NCBI RefSeq assembly: GCF_003583765.1 | Contig: NZ_QXQA01000015.1 | Span: 1 to 64,000 of the forward strand | Length of the DNA: 64,000 nt | Direction of reading: 5' to 3' | DNA from: Paenibacillus nanensis | GTDB lineage: Bacteria > Bacillota > Bacilli > Paenibacillales > Paenibacillaceae | Part shown: in pieces, positions 8,089 through 15,959 of the stretch | Position numbering within the stretch: position 1 is the first letter of the stretch | Layout: every line of letters starts with the position of its first letter | The notes under the pieces: generated by a model | Seen by the model: only the letters and a program-made list of their open reading frames with translations | What the model was told of the DNA's origin: nothing | Database searches by the model: none | Translations under genes and position numbers: made by a program

Positions 8089-9165
8089 TCAATTCCTAAG
8101 CTTCCCCACATTATTGATTAGACGATATGCCTGATCAACGGTTTGTTTGACGATTTCTTTCGCTGTACAGTCTCTAGCTAACCTAAGACCTTGACCGGCC
8201 CAAAGCGACATATACTCAGGATTCCGTGCTTTAGAGGCCGCTTGACGAATATCTCTTGTTAGGGCATTTTGAATCGGATAAGCTGGAACAGGCCTTTCAT
8301 AAAAACGCATATCCTCCATAAATTCCGTGAGAATACCACGCGCTGCTTTGCCGGAATAGTAACTTGTAACCTCGGTTGAAGCTTCGTTTGATGAAATGAT
8401 TTTCTGCTTATAGACGGGATGGGCGCCGCTCTCAACGCTAGCCAAAAAGGCGGTACCCATCTGCACCGCGGATGCCCCTAATGCGAGACTTGCAACAAGC
8501 CCGCGCCCATCCATGATTCCGCCCGATGCGATAACGGGAATCTTCACATGATCTACAATTTGCGGAACAAGAGCCATCGTGCCAATCCGAGCATCTGCTC
8601 TGCTATTCAGAAAAGATCCGCGATGTCCGCCCGCCTCGCTTCCTTGGGCCACAATCGCGTCGACTCCGGCGGTTTCCAAAGCAATGGCTTCATCGACCGT
8701 TGTTGCTGTTCCAATGACGAAAATCCCTTTTTGTTTCATCGATTGAAGGATGTTCTGCGGCGGTATGCCAAAGGTGAAGCTAAAAACAGAGACGTTTTCT
8801 TCTAGCAAGACTTGTACTTGTTCTTCAAACGACTCCGCAAACTTTGGGATTGCTGGATTTGTCGCAATACCAAGCTTCACCCGATATTTATTCAGATAAA
8901 GATTCATTTCAGCAATGTCGGCTTCAGTTGAAGCCGGTTGCTCGGGCACGAACAAATTAACGCCAAAGGGTCGATCTGTTTCTTGCCTAATCTCCCGAAC
9001 CGCATTTCTGATTTGCTCAGGCGATAAATAACCTGCCCCAAGGCTTCCTAACGCTCCGGCGTTCGAAACGGCCGCAACAAGTTCTGGCGTCGTCGGACCA
9101 CCGGCCATTGGCGCTTGAATAATCGGGTATTCAATCTTGAGTTTGCGTGTTAACTCGGTCTCCAT
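8089..9165 (-). CDS. Nitronate monooxygenase (NPD family)
   Basis: A 358-residue FMN-dependent TIM-barrel enzyme that oxidises alkyl nitronates; the family also overlaps with FabK-like enoyl reductases. Diagnostic segments are PIIQAPMAGG at residues 14-23, the FMN loop and catalytic histidine in GSEAGGHRG (175-183, His181), and VIASGGIMDGRGL with the phosphate-binding GASAVQMGT in the C-terminal half. Length is usual for class I nitronate monooxygenases. It leads a three-gene operon with an acetyltransferase and an uncharacterised protein. FabK would normally sit in a fatty-acid cluster, which is absent here. Confidence 0.9.
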   Translation of the reverse strand: METELTRKLKIEYPIIQAPMAGGPTTPELVAAVSNAGALGSLGAGYLSPEQIRNAVREIRQETDRPFGVNLFVPEQPASTEADIAEMNLYLNKYRVKLGIATNPAIPKFAESFEEQVQVLLEENVSVFSFTFGIPPQNILQSMKQKGIFVIGTATTVDEAIALETAGVDAIVAQGSEAGGHRGSFLNSRADARIGTMALVPQIVDHVKIPVIASGGIMDGRGLVASLALGASAVQMGTAFLASVESGAHPVYKQKIISSNEASTEVTSYYSGKAARGILTEFMEDMRFYERPVPAYPIQNALTRDIRQAASKARNPEYMSLWAGQGLRLARDCTAKEIVKQTVDQAYRLINNVGKLRN

Positions 9166-9260
9166 GATGCCGAGTCCCTCCTCACTTCATTTGTTCGATC
9201 CCAAGCAATGCTAATGTTATAGTACCACATATTGGGATTCATCAGACTGACCTTTCAATG

Positions 9261-9293
9261 AAAACAGCAGCCGATCATGCAGAACGGCTGCTA
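9261..9293 (-). terminator. Rho-independent terminator
   Basis: AGCAGCCG (9267-9274) pairs with CGGCTGCT (9286-9293); on the minus strand the stem is followed by GTTTTC. It lies just downstream of the decayed gene ending at 9330. Confidence 0.7.
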
Positions 9294-9329
9294 ACCGTTA
9301 TGTTCAACTCCCTTGAAACGATAGTTAAA

Positions 9330-9705
9330 CTATTGATTTGCTTTAAAATCCGTAAAATAATCGATGTAGTATCCGTCTGATTCCCACTCATCTTCATATT
9401 GTTTCAATATGTGGATAATTTCTCCCTTGGGTTCACATCGATTAAGTAGCCAGCTTATTAAATAATCAATATCCCTATTTTCATCCTTCCAAATAAAAGC
9501 TACTACTTCTGATTCTGTAGTTCCATTATCTGGAACATACACTGCCAATGAAGAAGAGAAATATACCGCTAGATTAAAGGTTGTCTTCCTAAGACGCAGC
9601 TGTAATTCCTCATCCAGGAGAAACGTTCTCCATCTCATAGAATGATGAAAATAACAAAGAAGCATTTAAATGATGGCCTAAGTAAGCCGTAAAGTTCATT
9701 CCCAT
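9330..9705 (-). pseudogene. Small hypothetical gene with a probable frameshift
   Basis: A strong ribosome-binding site GGGAGG (9716-9711) stands 5 bases ahead of ATG at 9705 (11 bases from ATG 9699). That frame reads MGMNFTAYLGHHLNASLLF and then stops after about 31 codons. The frame one base further on continues with LLDEELQLRLRKTTFNLAVYF to an acidic C-terminus ending at 9330, but its only early ATG (9665) has no ribosome-binding site. The two parts read as one protein of about 125 residues broken by one extra base between about 9610 and 9650. It may be a true pseudogene or a sequencing error. The protein family is not recognised. The 9665 start would give a 111-residue CDS. Confidence 0.55.
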
Positions 9706-9742
9706 ATCATCCTCCCACTCATTATGGCGTTAACTGGACTTT

Positions 9743-10330
9743 TTATGAATGAAGCTTTAGTGCGTGATAGTTATTCCTAATGTAGTTAATGCCTGAAAAA
9801 ACGGTCATCATCAAGGCGGCGTACATAAGCATTTGATCGATTGGGATTTCATTTGCAAGGCGGATTGGTCCGTTATTTAACAAAACGGCTGTAATGGCTA
9901 TAACTTGTGCCACCATTTTGATCTTTCCAAATTGATCGGCTTGCAAAGCAATTTTTTGAGCGGAGGCCACGATTCGAATTCCCGTAATAATGATTTCTCT
10001 TGCTATTATGACAAGCGCGATCCATGCATATATTAAATGTTGGCTTACCAGCAATATCAACGCCGCTGAAATGAGCAATTTATCGGCCAATGGATCCAAT
10101 AGCTTTCCCATGTTGGTTATAAGATTGTACTTTCTCGCAATATAACCATCTAGTTTATCGGTCGCGGAGGCAATAACAAATACGGCTGCGGCATAATAAA
10201 GGCCATAGGAATCGATGTGCTGAAATACGATGGATTTCTGAATGAGCCAGCTTGGAAAGAGTGGGAAAAATAAAATAAAGATCGGAATTAGCATGATTCT
10301 TGCAACCGTAATTTTATTAGCGAGATTCAT
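9743..10330 (-). CDS. pgsA: CDP-diacylglycerol--glycerol-3-phosphate 3-phosphatidyltransferase
   Basis: A 195-residue membrane enzyme that makes phosphatidylglycerol phosphate from CDP-diacylglycerol and glycerol-3-phosphate, the committed step to phosphatidylglycerol and cardiolipin. The CDP-alcohol phosphotransferase signature is complete: Asp58, Asp61-Gly62, Ala65-Arg66, Gly75, Asp79 and Asp83, in SATDKLDGYIARK and GKLLDPLADK. About six transmembrane helices follow the usual pattern, and length fits PgsA. The gene stands alone and is not near the pgsA neighbours of Bacillus (cinA, recA), so it could be a second, paralogous copy. Confidence 0.88.
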   Translation of the reverse strand: MNLANKITVARIMLIPIFILFFPLFPSWLIQKSIVFQHIDSYGLYYAAAVFVIASATDKLDGYIARKYNLITNMGKLLDPLADKLLISAALILLVSQHLIYAWIALVIIAREIIITGIRIVASAQKIALQADQFGKIKMVAQVIAITAVLLNNGPIRLANEIPIDQMLMYAALMMTVFSGINYIRNNYHALKLHS

Positions 10331-10375
10331 AAGTGGCCTCCTTCTCTACCGTTGATCTATTCCTCATCTATCATA

Positions 10376-10620
10376 CTACATTTTACCAGTGAATGACGAA
10401 ATCTTATTCGTTCTTATCCATCCGTTAACCGACTCTGCAATTTCAATTAGGTAATCCATTGCAGCTTGATTCTCTATTCGACTGTCAACTGAGAGGCGGT
10501 ACTGCCAACCGTTCCGCTCAAAACTAAGATGTTAAATTCTCGAACATTCATCTGCGGCATATTTGTTGAGAAATAAAGCGCGTTACCGTGATAGGGGGAG
10601 TACTCCTGGCCTCCAAGTAT
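10376..10620 (-). pseudogene. Degraded protein-coding remnant
   Basis: The 378-base gap between pgsA and the NTF2-like gene holds protein-like sequence in two frames. One minus-strand frame reads GGQEYSPYHGNALYFSTN then MPQMNVREFNILV from about 10617. After a one-base shift near 10519 another reads LSFERNGWQYRLSVDSRIEN then QAAMDYLIEIAESVNGW to the TAG at 10376. Joined, they give a continuous acidic, well-composed C-terminal part of about 80 residues. No start codon with a ribosome-binding site is visible, so the 5' end is also gone. Family unknown. Confidence 0.5.
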
Positions 10621-10656
10621 TGCTGATTACCTGTATGCACCATTATGCTACACAAC

Positions 10657-10683
10657 AAAAAAACCGCGGTATACGCGGTTTTG
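10657..10683 (-). terminator. Rho-independent terminator
   Basis: On the minus strand AAAACCGCG and CGCGGTTTT form a stem around TATAC, followed by a run of T residues. It ends the transcript of the NTF2-like gene, 26 bases after its stop. Confidence 0.85.
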
Positions 10684-10708
10684 AATGTACTTTTCTCCTC
10701 CATCTCCT

Positions 10709-11083
10709 TTAGAAGGCGCCGTTTTTATTGGGAGAATTCTCCGGAATAGGCTGTCCCACATCCCAAAGCTCAACGATGAGACCGTCTTGGAAGCGGAAAA
10801 TATGGATCACAGCTGCCCCTAGGTCGGCTTCGTTTTGTTTGACGTGAGAGTGCACGACGACCTTCTCGCCTTCTTCAATCGCTTGCTTGACGTCAACAAT
10901 CTTATGAGGATTCTTGGCGGCATTCTCTTCCATTGCAAGCATAAGCGATACAGCATCTCCCGGGAAAAAAGCATTATGGTGGACAAGATCCGGAGCCATA
11001 TACTTCCGGTATGCCTCACGGACTTCGCCCGAAGCAACCATTTGCAAAAACGATACCGCATTCTCTTTGAGAGAAGCCTCCAT
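10709..11083 (-). CDS. NTF2-like (SnoaL-type) protein
   Basis: A 124-residue cytoplasmic protein of the nuclear transport factor 2-like superfamily: N-terminal helices (KENAVSFLQMVASGEVREAY), the YMAPDLVHHNAFFPGDA cone-forming segment, and C-terminal strands VVVHSHVKQ and IHIFRFQDGLIVELWDVGQP. Members act as small hydrolases, isomerases or ligand binders; the polar DLVHHN and ELWDV residues would line the pocket. Specific function is unknown. A terminator follows immediately, and the DMT transporter gene lies 54 bases upstream on the same strand. Confidence 0.8.
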   Translation of the reverse strand: MEASLKENAVSFLQMVASGEVREAYRKYMAPDLVHHNAFFPGDAVSLMLAMEENAAKNPHKIVDVKQAIEEGEKVVVHSHVKQNEADLGAAVIHIFRFQDGLIVELWDVGQPIPENSPNKNGAF

Positions 11084-11137
11084 TGGCGATCATCCTTTCT
11101 AAATTGTATCAGTAGAACTTCATATCTATTAAGCACT

Positions 11138-12043
11138 TTACATACCCAATTCGGACTTCAGCTCCGGCGGCTTCCTCCTCTTCATGTTCGTGATCGCCAC
11201 TCCGGCCAATATCAGTACCCCTCCGCCAACTTGAGCAAGCAGGATCGGATCGCCTAAGACGAAATGGCTGACGATGATCGCGATGAACGGCGGAATATTC
11301 ATAAACATGGCGCTAGTAGACGCACCGGCAACCGCTATGCCGGAATTCCACCAGAAACCCGCCAGCCCCTGGCCGATGACGGCAACGCAGACGAGCAGCA
11401 GCCATGTGGCCAACTGATGGCTGGCGTGAAGGTCGCCGCTTACTGCTTCTACCGCGACGGCCGGCGACATGAGGATTGTGCCAATCACCGTAGAGAATAT
11501 AGTCACCTCATAGGAAGTCATGGCCGACGTCAGCTTTCGAATGAACAGCAGACTCACCGACATGCCTAGCATGGCGATGAGCAGATAAACGTCTCCATGG
11601 GAGATGCCCAAATCTTTGCCGCCATACAGTACGATGCAGACAACACCGACAAACGCGATTATGGCGCCGATGAGCTTTTGCCCCGTGATGTTCTCCTTTA
11701 AGAAAATACGCGACAGCAGCGTTGTCGCGATTGGAGAAAGCGCAACGATGAGTGCGGCGTTCCCCGCGGTCGACTCCTGCAAGCCGGTAAAATAAAAAAG
11801 CTGATTAATCAAGGTGCCGGTAATTCCTGCCATGAGCAGGAGACCCCATTCCTGCTTAGTCGGCCGCCGGATCGATTTGTTCATGATCGCCACGGAAATC
11901 AGGAAAAGCGACATGACGACCAGTCGTGCAAAAGACAGAAAAATTGGCGAGAAATCGCGCAGCATGTACGCGCTCGCCACATAGTTGCCGCCCCACAACA
12001 GAGAGACGCCCCATAATTTTAAATATACCGTACGGTCCAGCAT
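11138..12043 (-). CDS. EamA/DMT-family transporter
   Basis: A 301-residue inner-membrane protein with ten hydrophobic helices in two five-helix EamA repeats (about residues 5-140 and 150-285), the standard fold of drug/metabolite exporters. The N-terminal LWGVSLLWGGNYVASAYML and the second-repeat WNSGIAVAGASTSAMFMNIPP are typical. Substrate is unknown; members export amino acids, purines or drugs. It starts at ATG 12043, 9 bases after GAGGGGAA. It is possibly cotranscribed with the NTF2-like gene. Confidence 0.85.
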   Translation of the reverse strand: MLDRTVYLKLWGVSLLWGGNYVASAYMLRDFSPIFLSFARLVVMSLFLISVAIMNKSIRRPTKQEWGLLLMAGITGTLINQLFYFTGLQESTAGNAALIVALSPIATTLLSRIFLKENITGQKLIGAIIAFVGVVCIVLYGGKDLGISHGDVYLLIAMLGMSVSLLFIRKLTSAMTSYEVTIFSTVIGTILMSPAVAVEAVSGDLHASHQLATWLLLVCVAVIGQGLAGFWWNSGIAVAGASTSAMFMNIPPFIAIIVSHFVLGDPILLAQVGGGVLILAGVAITNMKRRKPPELKSELGM

Positions 12044-12153
12044 AATAATAATTTCCCCTCGATTACGTTAAATTCAATTCTAAGCTGCACGATCTATTGT
12101 AGCACTCACCCGGCACAAAGATAAGTGTCAAAAAAGGCGCCTATGACTGGAGA

Positions 12154-12190
12154 TAAAAAACACTCCCGCCCATAAGAAGGACGAGAGTGT
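12154..12190 (-). terminator. Rho-independent terminator of the isomerase/dehydrogenase operon
   Basis: On the minus strand ACACTCTCGTCC pairs imperfectly with GGGCGGGAGTGT and is followed by TTTTTTATC. It lies 78 bases after the stop of the operon's last gene at 12268. Confidence 0.75.
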
Positions 12191-12267
12191 ATGTTTACCT
12201 TCGTTTTACAGCCAAATCGATGGACGCTTACGCGTCGATCTTTTGCCATATCGTTCGTGATAACCGC

Positions 12268-13128
12268 CTAACTCGGTGAAATCGAAAACGCTGCCTTCAG
12301 CTTGTTAAGCCCGTGCCTGGCGACTTCTGCAGGACCAAGATCGCCATAGTTGTCCATGAATAACTCCAACGACAAATAACCTTTGTATCCATTGCGATGA
12401 AGCGTGTCGGCCAGCTGATTAAGCGGGGCGATGCCGTCGCCAGGGAATAGCCGGTCGCGGTCGGCAATGGTCTCCCTTGGCGGAAGCTCGCCATAATCGT
12501 TTGCGTGAACGATACCGACATTTCGTCCTTTCACGATATGCAGCGACTCCAGCTTGGAGCCCCCGGTATACATATGGAACGGATCGAGGAGAAGCTTCGC
12601 ACCCGAGTTCCCGAGTGCGTGAAGCACCTTCAGCGTATCCTCCAAGGTGCTCAGACTTGCTGCTCTTCCCCAAAACTCCAGGAAAGGCTCGACGCCGGTC
12701 TCTGCTCCAATCTTGACGAGCTCCGCAAAACGCTGCGCGAATTCGTGCGGCTGCACGCCTTCTACATCGCCGAAGGGCGGAGCCGCAACCGCTTCACAGC
12801 CTAGCTCGGCCAACAGCGCCATTTCGCGTCTCGCCTGGGCAAGCGCTTCTTCGCGCACGCGCTCGTCGCGGTCCGCCCAGCGGAAGAAGGCAATGGCGTT
12901 CGGAATGGCGATGCCGAGCGCTCCAATCTCCTCTCGAAGCGTGCGTAGCGATTTTCCATCTGCCACAAAGGCATCTACATCACGCACCCATATCTCGTAT
13001 CCGTCGTAGCCCGCCTCGGCTGCGATCCGCATCTGCTGGTCAAGCCCGAGACGGAATGGCATGAGCGTCGAAGCATTTAATGAGGTTTTGAACGGGAACA
13101 GCCGTTCCGCATTGCCGTTTGCTACCAT
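12268..13128 (-). CDS. Sugar phosphate isomerase/epimerase-like TIM-barrel protein
   Basis: A 286-residue AP-endonuclease-2/xylose-isomerase-like TIM barrel. Segments include AAEAGYDGYEIWVRD near residue 37, the metal-site strand VEPFLEFWGRA near residue 146, LLLDPFHMYTGGS near 184, and IVHANDYGEL near 210; Glu, Asp and His residues there are candidate divalent-metal ligands. Such enzymes epimerise or dehydrate keto-sugars and inositols. It is the last gene of a five-gene operon; its ATG overlaps the TGG-TAG end of the preceding dehydrogenase by 7 bases, so translation is coupled. Reaction is unknown. Confidence 0.85.
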   Translation of the reverse strand: MVANGNAERLFPFKTSLNASTLMPFRLGLDQQMRIAAEAGYDGYEIWVRDVDAFVADGKSLRTLREEIGALGIAIPNAIAFFRWADRDERVREEALAQARREMALLAELGCEAVAAPPFGDVEGVQPHEFAQRFAELVKIGAETGVEPFLEFWGRAASLSTLEDTLKVLHALGNSGAKLLLDPFHMYTGGSKLESLHIVKGRNVGIVHANDYGELPPRETIADRDRLFPGDGIAPLNQLADTLHRNGYKGYLSLELFMDNYGDLGPAEVARHGLNKLKAAFSISPS

Positions 13129-14183
13129 GTAACTTGTACCGTCCTTCCATCCTTACTGCTGATAAGGCCAAGCTCGATCAAACGGATGGCGTCTCTTGCT
13201 TCCTCCGGCTTCACTTCCAGCTCGGCCCTCCCGAGTATATGCTCAGCAACATTACGATAGTAATGCTGATAACCGCCTGGAAGCGTTTGAACGCTGCCGA
13301 TGAAACGAAGTCCGTCCATGACGGTGTCCAGCTTGCCGTAACGTTCTTCCCGTTCGATGCCGTAATCGGCATCGAGCGGAGACCGACCCGCCTTCAGCTC
13401 TTCTTCCTGCGGATCCTCTCCATATTTGACGAAAGACCCGTTCGTGCCATACAACGAATAACGAGGACCCGGCTGTCGCGCGAGAAGCGAAGCTCGCAGC
13501 CTGACCTTCAGCCGGTCGGGGTACCCCAGCGTGACCTCAAATCCGTCGTCCGCGCCCGCCCCGTCCCGCTGCGTGCGAATATCGGCCGTAATCGTCTCGG
13601 GCTTGCCGAAGAGGCATAAGGCTTGATCGATGAGATGTACGCCGAGATCGTAAAAGACGCCGGACCCGAGCTTCTCGCCTGCATCGCGCCACCTTCGGGA
13701 CGTGACGTGAGGACTGAAGCGGTCCCAACGGAATTCGGCTTCGCTTAGGCGGCCGAGACAGCCGGACCGCAGCACCTGCCGGACCGTTTGGTAATCGCCA
13801 TCCCATCGGCGGTTATGGAATACGCTGATAACTTTCCCTTGGCGACGGGCAAGCTCAACAAGCTCATCCGCTTCCGCGGACGTCGCTGTAAACGGCTTCT
13901 CCACGATAACATGTTTGCCGGCAAGGAGCGCTTCCTTCGCAAACGTATAATGATCCGTGCTTGGAGTAGCGACGACGATCAAATCCATGTCGGGATCGTC
14001 ATAAAGCGACTGCACGCTCTTGACTACCTCCACATAAGGATACCGTTCCTTCGACGTTTCCGAGCTGCGTTCGACAACCTTTGTGAGGAGAAGCTCCGGC
14101 ACGGATGTAAGGACGGGAGCATGGAAAACCCGCCCTGCAAATCCATATCCGATCAATCCAACTTTTAGCGGTTGTTGTGTCAA
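13122..14183 (-). CDS. Gfo/Idh/MocA oxidoreductase, scyllo-inositol dehydrogenase (IolW)-like
   Basis: A 353-residue NAD(P)-dependent dehydrogenase. The Rossmann glycine motif is GLIGYGFAGRVFHAP (residues 9-23), the catalytic lysine lies in KHVIVEKPFT near residue 95, and the substrate-domain segments HNRRWDGDYQT and DLGVHLIDQALCLFG follow. The run HNRRWD...GSGVFYDLG...GPRYSLYG matches the YvaA/IolW group, which oxidises scyllo-inositol with NADP+; the substrate here may differ. The start is TTG at 14183, 7 bases after AAAGGAGA. It is translationally coupled to the isomerase-like gene downstream. Confidence 0.85.
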   Translation of the reverse strand: MTQQPLKVGLIGYGFAGRVFHAPVLTSVPELLLTKVVERSSETSKERYPYVEVVKSVQSLYDDPDMDLIVVATPSTDHYTFAKEALLAGKHVIVEKPFTATSAEADELVELARRQGKVISVFHNRRWDGDYQTVRQVLRSGCLGRLSEAEFRWDRFSPHVTSRRWRDAGEKLGSGVFYDLGVHLIDQALCLFGKPETITADIRTQRDGAGADDGFEVTLGYPDRLKVRLRASLLARQPGPRYSLYGTNGSFVKYGEDPQEEELKAGRSPLDADYGIEREERYGKLDTVMDGLRFIGSVQTLPGGYQHYYRNVAEHILGRAELEVKPEEARDAIRLIELGLISSKDGRTVQVTW

Positions 14184-14231
14184 TGCGACCTCTCCTTTCT
14201 TTCAAAAGCTTGAATCTTCCTAACTTTGATT

Positions 14232-15128
14232 CTATTGTTCCTGCCTGTCATTCAGCATTGCGGCGTTGAATAATATACGGTTTTGCGGGTATGGGGCATC
14301 GCCTTCTCCGATAGGATGCAGCTCGCTGTACCATGGATTAAAATATTTACGCCGATATTCGAGCGCAGTGATCCCTTTCACTTGCTTAAACACCCGGTAA
14401 AAATAGTTTTCGTCCGCATATCCAAGCGAATAAGCGATCTCCTTTACGCTACGATCCTCATGCAGCAGCAATTGGCAAGCCCGCTCTATTTTGCGATGGC
14501 TGATTGTTTCTCTGGGCGATCTTCCCGTGTAGCGCACAAAGCTGCGCGACAGATGCTCATGCGTCCAGCCTACGCTCGCGGCAAGCTCGTCCACCGATAA
14601 TGGCGAGCCGATATTTCGGTCGATATAATCTAGCGCCTTGGCGATTTGGGACGGGATCGGATCCGCTGGACAATCCGACGGGCTGTCGGCGACTAGACTC
14701 TCAAGCTCCTCGAGCAAGGTCAGCAGCAGCAAGCCTGCGCGTCTGCGAAAGTTTTCCGGATGTCTGTACAAGACAAGCATCAGCTGCTTCATCATATTTG
14801 CGGGCAGCTCGTCGCCGGATCGAATGACCGGTGGGCCGCCTTTCGTCAAAATTCGAAGAGGCGGAGCTTCCGATTCCGCCTCTCCGAATGTAAAGTGTAC
14901 GAACAAGTGCCTGGAGGGCTGGCCTGGGTCGTAGCGGTATTCGTGCCGCTCACCCGGGCGGGTCACGATGTAACTAGGCTCATTCAGCAAAAACTCATGG
15001 TCTTCGAGAACGTAGAGACTGCGGGTACCGTAAGGAAAATACAGCAGCTCGTAGTCATGAAGCGTCCTCTCTGCCAGGCCCGTTCCCGCCCGCTTGACGA
15101 TATCTCCCGCAACGCTAATCGCCGGCAA
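14232..15128 (-). CDS. AraC-family transcriptional regulator
   Basis: A 298-residue one-component regulator: an N-terminal cupin sensor (SYIVTRPGERHEYRYDPG and HLFVHFTFGE near residues 50-80) and a C-terminal double helix-turn-helix from about residue 165 (VDELAASVGWTHEHLSRSF, then VKEIAYSLGYADENYFYRVF). It lies inside the operon and probably senses the sugar the operon processes. The annotated start is TTG at 15128, which has no ribosome-binding site. A good GGGAGG (15172-15167) stands 8 bases before an in-frame ATC at 15158, which would add ENQPDQIVG; see findings. Confidence 0.85.
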   Translation of the reverse strand: MPAISVAGDIVKRAGTGLAERTLHDYELLYFPYGTRSLYVLEDHEFLLNEPSYIVTRPGERHEYRYDPGQPSRHLFVHFTFGEAESEAPPLRILTKGGPPVIRSGDELPANMMKQLMLVLYRHPENFRRRAGLLLLTLLEELESLVADSPSDCPADPIPSQIAKALDYIDRNIGSPLSVDELAASVGWTHEHLSRSFVRYTGRSPRETISHRKIERACQLLLHEDRSVKEIAYSLGYADENYFYRVFKQVKGITALEYRRKYFNPWYSELHPIGEGDAPYPQNRILFNAAMLNDRQEQ

Positions 15129-15179
15129 CCCGACAATTTGATCCGGTTGGTTTTCGATGTTCCAGCCCTCCCTTTATGT

Positions 15180-15941
15180 TTAACGCTTAAGCAGCCCCAT
15201 AGCCTCCAAATTACGGTAGCTAATCGTTAAGCTGTCGAACGGATCGCGCCGGCTTTCGTCTTGCTCCACGATCATCCATTCGACGCCGGCCTCTGCCGCT
15301 GCTGCAGCAATATCTTTGAAGTCGAGCACGCCTTCGCCCACTTCAGCGAAGAAGCGCTGCTCCCCTGCTTCCATATCCTTAATATGCAGCAGCGGACAGC
15401 GGCCTTGCAAGCGCGTCCGTAAATAATCGGCCGGCGAAACGTCCGCTTTAGCCGCCCAATACGTATCCAGCTCCATCCCGACGAAAGCAGGATCCGTGGC
15501 TTCGAGGAACCAATCCATTGCGTATTTGCCGTCGAAGGTCATGAATTCCCAATCATGGTTATGATAGAGAAACTTGAAGCCGCGCTCTTTCATCCTTGCG
15601 CCGATCCGATTGCATTCGGCGGCCTTGCGCAGCACGTCTTCCTTGTCCGCGAATTTTAGCGAAATCGCGATGTGCCGGCCGCCCTCCACTTCATCCAAAT
15701 AATCCATGATCGCTTCCGCATCGAAGGAAAGCGTATCGAATCCAGCGTGCGCGCTCACGACATGAAGACCGAGCGACTTCAGCAGCGTTTTCTGCTCCGC
15801 AACCGTTATGCCTTCCGGCGGCAGTCCAAGCTCGATGCCCTTGTATCCGATCTCCGCCAGACGGCGAAGCGTTCCTGTATAATCGGCTCTTAACGCCTCT
15901 CTAACCGTGTATGGCTGTACCCCTATAGGAAACGTCTTCAT
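15180..15941 (-). CDS. Sugar phosphate isomerase/epimerase-like TIM-barrel protein
   Basis: A 253-residue TIM barrel of the xylose-isomerase-like superfamily. The start VQPYTVREALRADYTGTLRR and GYKGIELG near residue 33 are typical; metal-site segments are KFLYHNHDWEF (near residue 123), GMELDTYWA (near 157), LLHIKDME (near 187) and WMIVEQDES (near 230). This order of His, Asp, His and Glu matches family members acting with Gfo/Idh/MocA dehydrogenases on keto-inositols or keto-sugars. AAGGAG precedes the ATG by 7 bases. It sits 18 bases behind the first dehydrogenase of the operon. Confidence 0.87.
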   Translation of the reverse strand: MKTFPIGVQPYTVREALRADYTGTLRRLAEIGYKGIELGLPPEGITVAEQKTLLKSLGLHVVSAHAGFDTLSFDAEAIMDYLDEVEGGRHIAISLKFADKEDVLRKAAECNRIGARMKERGFKFLYHNHDWEFMTFDGKYAMDWFLEATDPAFVGMELDTYWAAKADVSPADYLRTRLQGRCPLLHIKDMEAGEQRFFAEVGEGVLDFKDIAAAAAEAGVEWMIVEQDESRRDPFDSLTISYRNLEAMGLLKR

Positions 15942-15959
15942 TGCTTTCTCCTTCCGTGC

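Noticed and set aside
8089..9165. FabK enoyl-ACP reductase
   Set aside because: No fatty-acid genes are adjacent and the sequence around GSEAGGHRG fits the nitronate monooxygenase group; a FabK role is not excluded but is less likely.
9743..10330. Cardiolipin synthase or phosphatidylserine synthase instead of PgsA
   Set aside because: The CDP-alcohol motif, length and following helices fit PgsA better; there is no HKD motif of phospholipase-D-type cardiolipin synthases.
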